Positions 18,578-26,299 of a stretch of DNA of 64,000 nt are shown here, piece after piece. Every line of letters starts with the position of its first letter. Position 1 is the first letter of the stretch. The position numbers and the translations under genes were made by a program. Source of the stretch: Elusimicrobiota bacterium (lineage in GTDB: Bacteria; Elusimicrobiota; Elusimicrobia; UBA1565; UBA9628); contig JACRDT010000010.1 in the NCBI GenBank assembly GCA_016212795.1, positions 186,001 through 250,000 of the forward strand, given 5' to 3'. The notes beneath the pieces were generated by a model. That model ran no database searches. It was not told the DNA's origin and saw only the letters and a program-made list of their open reading frames with translations.

Positions 18578-19258
18578 ATTGCGCCGCTTGAGCACGTCCC
18601 TGATGGCCTCGGCCGCCACGTCCCTGCCGCCCAGGCCGAAGGCCAGGGCCAGCGCGAGCCCGGCGGAGGCCAGGATGATCTGGACCGCCGCCGAGATCAA
18701 GCGCGTCTCGATGCCGAACTGCTCGAGGGCCGTGATGGACGCGAACACGAGCACGCTGACGTAGAGGGCGCGCGCCAGGTGGGACCCGCCCGGGACGCTG
18801 TTGGCCTGCGAGGCGGCGTCGACGATCTCGGAGAGGAAGCGCGCGAAGAGCAGGCCCCCGAAGAGGATGAGGATGCCGGCCAGGATCTTGGGCAGGAACA
18901 GCAGGAACCGCTCGAGCATCTCCGAGACCGCCGTCATGTTGACGGCGTTGGCGGCGGAGACGATGAAGATGAACAGCACGAACCAGTAGATCAAGAAGCA
19001 TATCCCGTAGGTGGGGGATTTTCCCATCCCCAGCCGGGCCAGGATCTCGTTGATCCCCACCTTGCTGGTGTGCTCGTCGAGGCGCGCCTTCGCCAGCAGT
19101 CCCTCGGCCACGGTGCGCAGGGCCCGCGCCGTGAACATGCCCGCCAGCAGCAGCAGGAACGCCGCCAAGAGGTTGGGGACGTAGGAGGCCACCCGGTCGA
19201 TCGTGGTCAGGAACGGGTCGAGGAGGGTGTGACAGATGTTGGAGTTCATAGCCCGCAT
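18548..19258 (-). CDS. Mechanosensitive-channel-like membrane protein (conserved TM helix family)
   Basis: This 236-residue integral membrane protein has four to five hydrophobic segments (about 26-50, 85-108, 120-145, 165-180 and 190-212). The pattern P-N-L-L-A-A-F-L-L-L-L-A-G and P-K-I-L-A-G-I-L-I-L-F-G-G repeats the conserved TM-helix motif found in CmpX and MscS-related proteins. The C-terminal A-L-A-F-G-L-G-G-R-D-V-A resembles the pore helix and following residues of that group. There is no large cytoplasmic MscS vestibule. The final nine residues, N-S-P-P-P-R-G-G-E, and the stop codon are read from a repeat element, so the original C terminus was probably replaced. Confidence 0.8.
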   Translation of the reverse strand: MRAMNSNICHTLLDPFLTTIDRVASYVPNLLAAFLLLLAGMFTARALRTVAEGLLAKARLDEHTSKVGINEILARLGMGKSPTYGICFLIYWFVLFIFIVSAANAVNMTAVSEMLERFLLFLPKILAGILILFGGLLFARFLSEIVDAASQANSVPGGSHLARALYVSVLVFASITALEQFGIETRLISAAVQIILASAGLALALAFGLGGRDVAAEAIRDVLKRRNNSPPPRGGE

Positions 19259-19354
19259 GGTAGCAAATCTCGGCCGAGGCCGTGAACCGTCGTCGGAGAG
19301 GCGGGGGGAGCCCGTGCCGCGCCCTGTGACTTGAGTATGTGACCAAAATCACTC

Positions 19355-19383
19355 TTGACGGCCCTGGGCACCCTTTGTAAACT
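19355..19383 (+). promoter_or_regulatory. Sigma-70 promoter of locus 1
   Basis: TTGACG (19355-19360), a 17-base spacer and TAAACT (19378-19383) stand about 90 bases before the FecR-domain gene. The box and its surroundings (GTGACCAAAATCACTC before it, CCCTGGG in the spacer) match the promoter of the paralogous locus at 51525. Confidence 0.75.
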
Positions 19384-19473
19384 CTATTAGACGTTTAATC
19401 GTGCAGTGCGGTCTTGGGACTTAGTGAGCGCCGAGAACCTCAAAAGTCTTCTCTTTCATTTTTCAATAATCCC

Positions 19474-21048
19474 ATGCGATTGATACTTGTCTTTTCATTG
19501 GCTATTTCCCTCGTCGCGGCGCCCTGCGGGGCCGCCGGCCCCGGAGCAATGGTGAGCCTTTCCCAGACTAGCGGGAAGGTCTTCTACCTGCGGGCCGGCT
19601 CGACGGTGTGGGCCGAGGTGGGGGCGGGGCACGTGCTCTCGCCCGGCGACCGGGTCCGCGCGGACGCGGGCGCCCGCGCGACGGTCGATTTCGGGGACGG
19701 GTCGCGCGTGGAGGTCGGCTCCAACGCGTCGTTCACCCTCCAGGAGTCGCCGGCCAAGGAGACGATCGTGCAGCTGTCCATCGGCCGGCTGCGCGCGTGG
19801 ATCGCCAAGAGGGTCGACCAGAAGTTCTCGGTGAGGACGCCGACGGCCGTCTGCTCCGTGCGCGGGACGGAGTTCGCCGTCGAGGTCAACCCGCAGGGCA
19901 ATACCCGGGTGGAGATGTTCCAGGGGCTCCTGGCCGTGGGCGACAACGCCGGCAACGAACTCCTGCTCAAGGACGGCCAGCAGCTCGACGTGACGACGAA
20001 GGGGCTCGGGTCGCTGGAGGGCCAGGGCGCGGGCCCCAGCGGCGCCGAGCTCCGGCGCGAGGCGGCCAAGCGCGAGGTGGGTCTCGAGATGACGAAGGAG
20101 GAGGTCCAGGCGGCCGCGGCCCTCGAGCAGAAGAACGCCATCTACCAGCAGGGCAAGGCCATCATCGACGTGAACGGCCATCGGGTGCGCATCGAGGAGT
20201 ACATCGTGCGCTCCAAGCCCGACGAGTTCAAGCTGGTGGTGCTCAACTCCCGGGCGGACCGCTTCGACTACTTCTACTACCGGGGGACCTTCAACAAGGC
20301 CCTGCCCGACGACATCTCGACGGCCCTCCGGCAGATGCCCGGCTGCATCGACAGCCCGTGCGACTACTTCCTGACCAGCTTCGACACGGGCCGGTCGAAC
20401 ACGATGGACACCATGCGCGAGACCGCCGGCGGCGGCCACCTCGTGGACGTCAACAACAACGGCGTGGCCCAGGACCGCGTGACGGAGGCCTTCGACAGCG
20501 CCACGGACAGGTTCGTCATCCTGAACATCCCCAACCCCGGGGGGGCGGGCAACCAGCCCTTCTACCAGACGCTCTACAACACCAACCTGCTGACCTTCAA
20601 CGGCGTGCAGCACGGCGGCTGGACCCCGTCGGCGGCGGCGGTGGCGGCGCCCTGGGCTCCCCCCGGCCTGCCGTTGGGCACGTATACCAAGAACAGCACC
20701 ACGCACATCACGGAGTTCGCCGGCGCCACCGCCACCACGCTGCGCCAAGGCGCCGTCTGCGGCCCCCCGAACTGCACGTACAAGGAGGCCGGCGTCGTGC
20801 ACGAGGTCTTCTACTCCGAGTCGGTGGACGGCAAGACCTGGGACAAGTACGACAACTACATCATCTCGGACGACGGCAAGATCGCCCAGTGGTCGGACTT
20901 CGCGGGGATCACCGGCGGGGCCGAATACAAGCAGACCATGCTGAAGTGGAACTTCCAGACCATCGTGACGGCCTCGGAATTCGGCGGCCGGAAGATCGAT
21001 TTGGCCGTGGAGCCGAGGATCTTCATCCAGTCGGGCCTGATCCAGTGA
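19474..21048 (+). CDS. Exported FecR-domain protein, locus 1
   Basis: ATG at 19474 gives 524 residues with a signal peptide (about 1-21). The FecR domain spans about residues 25-170: a G-x-V-x-Y-L-R start, then P-G-D-R-V-R-x-D-A-G-A-R-A-T-V and the hallmark F-S-V-R-T-P-T-A-V-C-S-V-R-G-T-E-F. The C-terminal half, rich in Asn, Tyr and Asp, has no family I know but is shared with the paralog at 51641, both ending R-I-F-I-Q-S-G-L-I-Q or R-V-L-I-Q-S-G-L-I-Q. There is no anti-sigma N terminus, so it is more likely an envelope scaffold or sensor than a FecR regulator. It starts the locus, one base from the barrel gene. Confidence 0.85.
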   Translation: MRLILVFSLAISLVAAPCGAAGPGAMVSLSQTSGKVFYLRAGSTVWAEVGAGHVLSPGDRVRADAGARATVDFGDGSRVEVGSNASFTLQESPAKETIVQLSIGRLRAWIAKRVDQKFSVRTPTAVCSVRGTEFAVEVNPQGNTRVEMFQGLLAVGDNAGNELLLKDGQQLDVTTKGLGSLEGQGAGPSGAELRREAAKREVGLEMTKEEVQAAAALEQKNAIYQQGKAIIDVNGHRVRIEEYIVRSKPDEFKLVVLNSRADRFDYFYYRGTFNKALPDDISTALRQMPGCIDSPCDYFLTSFDTGRSNTMDTMRETAGGGHLVDVNNNGVAQDRVTEAFDSATDRFVILNIPNPGGAGNQPFYQTLYNTNLLTFNGVQHGGWTPSAAAVAAPWAPPGLPLGTYTKNSTTHITEFAGATATTLRQGAVCGPPNCTYKEAGVVHEVFYSESVDGKTWDKYDNYIISDDGKIAQWSDFAGITGGAEYKQTMLKWNFQTIVTASEFGGRKIDLAVEPRIFIQSGLIQ

Positions 21049-21049
21049 C

Positions 21050-22333
21050 ATGAACGCCAACGCCATGAAGAGACGCTTCTCCTTGAATGCAGTCCTCGCA
21101 GGGGCCATCTGCGCGGTCTCGGCGGCCTCGGCCTCGGCCGTGGAGTACATTCCAGTCTGCAAGGCATCCTTGCTGGGCGGGCAGTACTTCCTGAAGGGCA
21201 CCAACGCCAACGTCAACGCCAACGGGTCGCTGAACGTGGCGCCCGTGGTCCGGTTCAGCGACCAGTGGTCGCTCATCCCGCACTACTGGTTCAACTACCA
21301 GGGCACCAAGGGCGTGGGCGACGGGGTGGGGGCCGGCACGCTCTGGCAGCAGCAGATGGACCACAAGGTGGGGTTCACGGGCATCTTCAGCCCGGCCGCG
21401 ACCGACTGGAAGCACAAGCACTCGGTGAGCTACCGGCGCAACTTCATGAAGGAGACCCTCGACGAGTCGTGGGGCTACGGCCTCTTCGACTACGACAAGC
21501 TGGCCGTGGGCATCGAGGCCGAGAACGTGTACAACGACCCGTTCTCCTACCGGCTCGGCTTCGACGCCTATAAGATAGGCTTCCCCAACTACAAGTCGCT
21601 CGAGAGCCAGACCGGCGTGGACCCCGCGGGCAACCCGCTCAACCGCGAGCTGACGAGCGTGGACGTGCTGGACACGTGGAACTTCCAGCTGTCGGCGGCC
21701 GGGAGCCGGCCGTACCCGTACGAGGACCCGGTCGTGTCCCTGCACGCGACCTACAGCGTGCTCTGGCAGGTCTACAACGACCAGCGCCTTGTCAACCGCC
21801 TCGGGCAGTTCAACACGAACAAGCCCTTCGGCAGGCAGGACTTCCAGCAGAACATCGGCCTGGCCGTGGGCTACCCCACGACCATGAAGATGTGGGGGAG
21901 GGACCTGCGGGTGAGCTATACGATGGGGGTCACGGCCGGCCACAACGGGTCGAACCAGAACTCCTTCGACGCCGCCCGGACCCAGTTCATCCACGACGCC
22001 TACAGCTACTACAGCTTCGGCGTGGGCCCGAACTGGAGCGTGGCCTGGGGCGACAAGAAGCGGCCCAGCTCGGTGAACCTCTCGTTCCAGTTCAACCACC
22101 AGCAGTACACCGGCCGCCTGGCCCAGAACTCCGAGGGGGTCTACACGGGCAGCAACCAGTGGCAGGACCGCTACATCGCGAGCCTGGGCCAATCCTACCC
22201 CATCGCGACCGGGTTCAACCTGGTCGCCAGGGCGAATTTCCTCTGGGCCGCGTCGAACCAGGCCATGGAAAAGACTTACCTATATACATACCGGACGGCG
22301 AACTACATGATGGGGTTCACCTATGAATATTGA
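21050..22333 (+). CDS. Outer-membrane beta-barrel protein, locus 1
   Basis: This 427-residue protein has a signal peptide (cleavage near A-S-A-V, about residue 31) and alternating aromatic/polar strands throughout, ending G-F-T-Y-E-Y, the aromatic end typical of outer-membrane barrels. About 14-18 strands could fit its length. The paralog at 53237 shares D-E-S-W-G-x-G-L-F-D-Y, F-P-N-Y-x-S-L-E and Q-N-S-F-D-A. The start may be ATG 21050 or ATG 21065. No named family is recognised. Its position after FecR suggests a role in the envelope machinery for the surface proteins downstream. Confidence 0.8.
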   Translation: MNANAMKRRFSLNAVLAGAICAVSAASASAVEYIPVCKASLLGGQYFLKGTNANVNANGSLNVAPVVRFSDQWSLIPHYWFNYQGTKGVGDGVGAGTLWQQQMDHKVGFTGIFSPAATDWKHKHSVSYRRNFMKETLDESWGYGLFDYDKLAVGIEAENVYNDPFSYRLGFDAYKIGFPNYKSLESQTGVDPAGNPLNRELTSVDVLDTWNFQLSAAGSRPYPYEDPVVSLHATYSVLWQVYNDQRLVNRLGQFNTNKPFGRQDFQQNIGLAVGYPTTMKMWGRDLRVSYTMGVTAGHNGSNQNSFDAARTQFIHDAYSYYSFGVGPNWSVAWGDKKRPSSVNLSFQFNHQQYTGRLAQNSEGVYTGSNQWQDRYIASLGQSYPIATGFNLVARANFLWAASNQAMEKTYLYTYRTANYMMGFTYEY

Positions 22334-23873
22334 CCGGCGCGGCGCTACATATAAGGAAAAGCCCCTGAGCCTGGCAAGGGCGCTGGCGGCCCTGGTGGTC
22401 CTGGCTGGGGCGGCCGTGGCCGCGAGCGTGCCCAACATCATGACCTACCAGGGGCGGCTCAAGGAGTCCGGCTCCCTGGTGACCGGGACGCGCTCCGTGG
22501 AGATCTACCTTTGCGACCTGCCGACCGGCGGGTCCTGCTATTCGGCCAGCGGGCCGCAGAACGTGAGCGTCATTTCCGGGATCTTCAAGAGCACTTTCAG
22601 CGTGGCTGGCGTCATCAACCTGGGCAACCCGCCGTGGTACGTGGACGTGCGCGTCGCCGGGACGCCCTTGACGCCGCGCGAGCAGCTCACGACCACCCCT
22701 TACGCTTTCGTCTCCTCCACGACTTTGAGCGTCAACGCCGCGGACGTCAAGGCGGGCACCCTGGGCTCCGGGGTGATTCTCGCGGCCGGCCAGTTGGGCT
22801 CCGGCGTGCTCGGCTCGGGTGTCCATTTTTCCGATAAGGTCGGGGTGGGGATGACGAACCCGCTGTTCAAGTTCGGAGTGGCTGTCAACAATGGCTCCAG
22901 CGACGGCATCGAGGTGACGAATTCGGGGACGAACTGTGCGGCTGTCAGACTCATCAGCGCTGATGCCGGCGGCCGCCAGTGGGAAGTGTGTTCTGCCGGA
23001 TCGAGCAACACGTCAGGCCCGGGCAAGCTGTCTTTTTACGACGCGACGCTGGGCGGAGTCGCGGGGTACAGAATGGTCATCGACGCCGCTGGCAACGTAG
23101 GTGTCGGTTTGACGAACCCCGCCTACAAGCTCGACGTCCAAGGCGACATCCGTGCCACGGGGATGATTAACGGCACGCTGGGCAGCGGCGTGCTGCTGCC
23201 GGCGGCGCAGGTCCAGGCCGGGACGCTGGGTTCCGGGGTTCTGGTGTCGGCGGGGAACATCGGCTCCGGTGTGCTCGGCACGGGCATCCATTTCGTGAAC
23301 AGCGTCGGCATAGGGACGACCCAACCCGCCGGGAAACTCCATGTGATCGGCGAGGGCGTTTTCCAAAGGACCGGCAACCCGTCCTTCATCCTCGGGCTGG
23401 ACGCCGCCGGGAACAACCGTTTCGCTATCAACAGCGACCCGGGGCCTAGTCTGGGTTTCTATGGGCTTGACGGCGGCTGGTTCGAGTTCATGCATGTGGA
23501 TAATGCCGGGTCGAAGGCGGTGGGTTTCAGCGCTGGCAATGTGGGCATCGGGCTCACCAACCCCGCCGCGAAACTCGTCGTGGCCGGCCGGGTCGGCCTG
23601 ACCGGGCCAGGCTCCCCGACTCCGGGAGCCGGCTGCGGTACGGGAGCCGGCATCGTTGGGACGGATTCCTTGGGCAGGGTGACCATCGGGACCGGTCCGG
23701 GAGCCACTTGCGTGGTGAATTTCAGCGCTTCGTGGAGCCCGATGACGCCGGTCTGCTTTCTCAACAGCAGTGCCAACCCCGTGAGAGTCACGGCCGCGAC
23801 CGCGAACACGTTCACGATAGGCGGCACCATCGCGAACACCGACGCCATCGATTTCGTCTGTCTTGGCCGTTAG
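22323..23873 (+). CDS. YQGRL fibre-like surface protein A
   Basis: ATG at 22323 overlaps the barrel stop by 11 bases. The 516-residue protein has a signal peptide and an N-terminal domain starting V-P-N-I-M-T-Y-Q-G-R-L. G-S-G-V repeats (L-G-S-G-V-L-G-S-G-V-H) and V-G-I-G-T-T-x-P-A-x-K-L units follow, as in tail-fibre-like trimeric shafts. A Cys-containing head ends with D-F-V-C-L-G-R. The N-terminal domain is nearly identical in DNA to the next gene's. I infer a surface fibre or adhesin. The stop is followed by a GGGGTCAGG motif. Confidence 0.75.
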   Translation: MNIDRRGATYKEKPLSLARALAALVVLAGAAVAASVPNIMTYQGRLKESGSLVTGTRSVEIYLCDLPTGGSCYSASGPQNVSVISGIFKSTFSVAGVINLGNPPWYVDVRVAGTPLTPREQLTTTPYAFVSSTTLSVNAADVKAGTLGSGVILAAGQLGSGVLGSGVHFSDKVGVGMTNPLFKFGVAVNNGSSDGIEVTNSGTNCAAVRLISADAGGRQWEVCSAGSSNTSGPGKLSFYDATLGGVAGYRMVIDAAGNVGVGLTNPAYKLDVQGDIRATGMINGTLGSGVLLPAAQVQAGTLGSGVLVSAGNIGSGVLGTGIHFVNSVGIGTTQPAGKLHVIGEGVFQRTGNPSFILGLDAAGNNRFAINSDPGPSLGFYGLDGGWFEFMHVDNAGSKAVGFSAGNVGIGLTNPAAKLVVAGRVGLTGPGSPTPGAGCGTGAGIVGTDSLGRVTIGTGPGATCVVNFSASWSPMTPVCFLNSSANPVRVTAATANTFTIGGTIANTDAIDFVCLGR

Positions 23874-23880
23874 TTTGGAA

Positions 23881-23912
23881 GGGGTCAGGTCTTTTGATTT
23901 GAATTTTGACCG
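23881..23912 (+). repeat. GGGGTCAGG element
   Basis: GGGGTCAGG is followed by TCTTTTGATTTGAATTTTG. A shorter relative with the same GGGGTCAGG and a following TTGAAT lies at 26105-26120. Both sit at the 3' ends of genes in locus 1. They may be remnants of a small mobile or REP-like element, but two copies are little evidence. Confidence 0.3.
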
Positions 23913-23940
23913 AGTGATACTTGGACTGGAGAGAGATTCA

Positions 23941-25635
23941 ATGAGCTTGAAGACAATCGCTGGGCGCAAATCGATGGTCGCGGGACTGGCGTTGGCCGCG
24001 TTGGCCCCTTCCATCTGGGCCGCGAGCGTGCCCAACCTCATGACCTACCAGGGCCGGCTCAAGGAGTCCGGCTCCCTGGTGACCGGGACGCGCTCCGTGG
24101 AGATCTACCTTTGCGACCTGCCGACCGGCGGGTCCTGCTATTCGGCCAGCGGTCCGCAGAACGTGAGCGTCATTTCCGGGATCTTCAAGAGCACGTTCAG
24201 CGTGGCCGGCGTCATCAACCTGGGCAACCCGCCCTGGTACGTGGACGTGCGCGTCGGCGGGACGCCGCTCACTCCCCGCGAGCAGCTCACGACCACCCCC
24301 TACGCTTTCGTCTCCTCGACCACGCTGAGCATCGCCGCCGCCGGCGTCCAGCCGGGCGTGCTGGGCACGGGCATCCATTTCTCCTCCAGCGTCGGCATCG
24401 GCACGACCGCGCCGGAAGACCTGCTCGAGATCGCCACGGAGGACCCGAGCGTCTCGCACGTCACGCTGAGCGGATTCGGGACGAACATCATGCCGAGCAT
24501 CCACAGCCGGCGGTCGCGCGGGACCAAGGCCGCGCCCACGGCGGTCCAGCTCAACGACCGCCTCGGCGGCTACGGCGCGTTCGGCTATGACGGCTCGGCC
24601 TTCCAGTGGGCCGGGAAGTTCGGCGTCAAGGCCGACGGCAACGCGTCCCCCGGCAGCATGCCGGGCTACATCGATTTCAACACCACTCCCTCGGGCTCGG
24701 TGAACCCGGCGGAGCGGATGCGCATCGACTCGAACGGCAACGTCGGTATCGGGACCACCCAGCCCGCCTACAAGCTCGACGTAGCCGGGAACATGAGGGT
24801 CACGGGGCAGCTCGACGCCGGAGTCCTGGGCAGCGGCGTCACCCTCGCCGCCGGCCAACTGGGCTCGGGTGTCATCGGCTCTGGCGTGTACTTTCCCGCG
24901 TCGCAGGTGCAGGCCGGCAATTTCGGGTCGGGCGTGTACCTGCCGGCCTCGCAAGTGCAGGCCGGGACGTTGGGCTCGGGCGTGGTCGTCTCGATGTCTG
25001 CCGGGCAGCTTGGCTCGGGACTGCTGGGGTCAGGCGTGTACCTGCCGGCCTCGCAGGTGCAGGCGGGAAATTTCGGGTCAGGCGTGTACTTGCCCGCGTC
25101 TCAGGTGCAGGCCGGGACGTTGGGCTCGGGCGTGCTGCTGCCGGCGAGCCAGGTTGGAGCCGGAGTGTTGGGCACGGGAGTCATACTGTCTTATGCAGTT
25201 CGGATTGCAACAGTCTCCGCTTCCATAACGGATGCCCATCCTAGTGGAGGCGCCAATGTAGACCATGATTATGTGCAGAATGTTGGGTTTGCACCAAGAG
25301 TGGTGCAATGTTATATGAGAGCTATCGGAAAGGATTCCAGCGATGTTAGCTGTATTAATGAAGGACTGCTGGTTGCTTATTCCGATGGGACAGGTTGGAG
25401 CTTTCAGTCCGGTGGCCTTAGCCATTTCACTACGAATCTGGCAGGTTGCACGAGGTCAACAACACAGCTCTATGTCCAAGCCAATTTCAGCAGCAACAGT
25501 CTCTATTCAACGGTTAGTTTGTTGAATTTTACTGGCACAGGTTTCACTATCCGGGTCAAACATAATACGGATGGTGGTTGGAGTTCTGCGTATAATGGCA
25601 GTGGAGAGGCAAATTGTGTCGTGTTCGGGTATTGA
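23941..25635 (+). CDS. YQGRL fibre-like surface protein B
   Basis: ATG at 23941 after GGAGAG gives 564 residues. Signal peptide and YQGRL domain (about 30-140) match protein A nearly base for base. A middle region carries the V-G-I-G-T-T-Q-P-A-Y-K-L-D-V shaft motif, followed by ten or so G-S-G-V-Y-L-P-A-S-Q-V-Q-A-G-type repeats. The C-terminal head (about residue 419 on) is encoded by DNA clearly richer in A/T than its surroundings and has no counterpart in protein A; it includes single Cys residues and a C-V-V-F-G-Y end. A trimeric surface fibre with an exchangeable head is the best reading. Locus 2 has no counterpart. Confidence 0.75.
   Translation: MSLKTIAGRKSMVAGLALAALAPSIWAASVPNLMTYQGRLKESGSLVTGTRSVEIYLCDLPTGGSCYSASGPQNVSVISGIFKSTFSVAGVINLGNPPWYVDVRVGGTPLTPREQLTTTPYAFVSSTTLSIAAAGVQPGVLGTGIHFSSSVGIGTTAPEDLLEIATEDPSVSHVTLSGFGTNIMPSIHSRRSRGTKAAPTAVQLNDRLGGYGAFGYDGSAFQWAGKFGVKADGNASPGSMPGYIDFNTTPSGSVNPAERMRIDSNGNVGIGTTQPAYKLDVAGNMRVTGQLDAGVLGSGVTLAAGQLGSGVIGSGVYFPASQVQAGNFGSGVYLPASQVQAGTLGSGVVVSMSAGQLGSGLLGSGVYLPASQVQAGNFGSGVYLPASQVQAGTLGSGVLLPASQVGAGVLGTGVILSYAVRIATVSASITDAHPSGGANVDHDYVQNVGFAPRVVQCYMRAIGKDSSDVSCINEGLLVAYSDGTGWSFQSGGLSHFTTNLAGCTRSTTQLYVQANFSSNSLYSTVSLLNFTGTGFTIRVKHNTDGGWSSAYNGSGEANCVVFGY
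24883..25190 (+). repeat. In-frame 48-bp repeats coding for GSGVYLPASQVQAG units
   Basis: Within the fibre gene, 16-residue units of the form G-S-G-V-Y-(L/F)-P-A-S-Q-V-Q-A-G-(N-F/T-L) recur four times, with related short units between. The DNA units remain very similar, so the array can change length by slippage or recombination. Confidence 0.8.
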
Positions 25636-25744
25636 TGGGGCGTTATTGGTCTGCGCAGGAGGATGATTCGTTTGGGTCATCAAAGAGTAATAGCGACGCA
25701 GCACGAAGGAGAGGAGCTCTGGATTGGCGCGGAGGGGGGGGATC

Positions 25745-26119
25745 GTGGGAGCCGTTAGAGTCACTGTCGCCATTTCGAACCTCGCTCGGACCAAGAAGGG
25801 GTTCGAAGACACTTTCCTCGTGGACACGGGATACATCGACTGCATGGCCCCGGCGGGCAAGTTGAAGAAGGCGGGGATCCGGGAAGAAGGCAGGGATGCC
25901 TACGAATTGGCCAACGGGCAGCCTGTGGAGTATGCCTACGGTTTCGCAAGGGTTTCGTTCATGGGATCCGAAACGATCGTGCGAATCATTTTCGGGCCGG
26001 AGGGGACCGAGCCCATCCTTGGGGTCGTGGCGCTGGAGGATGTCGGCATAGCGGTGGATCCTGTCTCGCGAACCCTCAAGAAGATGACGGCGAAGTCGTT
26101 GAAAGGGGTCAGGCATTGA
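25745..26119 (+). CDS. Clan AA (retropepsin-like) aspartic protease
   Basis: GTG at 25745, preceded by GGAGGGGGG, gives 124 residues; an upstream TTG at 25724 is less likely. The active-site motif is F-L-V-D27-T-G with A-N-G-Q-P-V-E-Y and a G-P-E-G-T-E-P-I-L-G-V-V-A-L-E flap and body pattern, as in small single-domain bacterial clan AA proteases, which act as dimers. There is no signal peptide, so it is cytoplasmic. It stands just before the giant surface-protein gene, but no functional link is shown. The 3' end of the gene includes a GGGGTCAGG motif. Confidence 0.8.
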   Translation: MGAVRVTVAISNLARTKKGFEDTFLVDTGYIDCMAPAGKLKKAGIREEGRDAYELANGQPVEYAYGFARVSFMGSETIVRIIFGPEGTEPILGVVALEDVGIAVDPVSRTLKKMTAKSLKGVRH

Positions 26120-26155
26120 ATCTTGGATTCTCGTCGTTCGACGCGCCGCAAAGAG

Positions 26156-26181
26156 AAAGGCCCCAGTCGCCTGGAGCCTTT
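26156..26181 (+). terminator. Hairpin after the protease gene
   Basis: A 9-bp stem (26156-26164 with 26173-26181, one mismatch) and an 8-base loop follow the protease gene. No T-tract follows, so it is a weak candidate. The remaining bases to 26299 are more A/T-rich than the surroundings and hold no clear promoter. The start codon of the giant gene follows a GGGGGATA that can act as ribosome-binding site. Confidence 0.35.
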
Positions 26182-26299
26182 CGGGCAGCTCAACTAACGA
26201 GTCTCCGTCAATACAAGTGTAACAGGAATGTCACGCTGTGTCAATTTTCTCTGTCTCGAGTTCGGCCTATTTCGCAAAATACGCGCCGGGGGATAGGCG

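Noticed and set aside
19474..21048. FecR protein as an anti-sigma/iron transport regulator
   Set aside because: It has a cleavable signal peptide, no cytoplasmic N-terminal anti-sigma part, and no ECF sigma factor or TonB receptor beside it.
24883..25190. Possible CRISPR array from regularly spaced repeats
   Set aside because: The repeats are in frame, code for G-S-G-V units and have no unique spacers; no cas genes are nearby.
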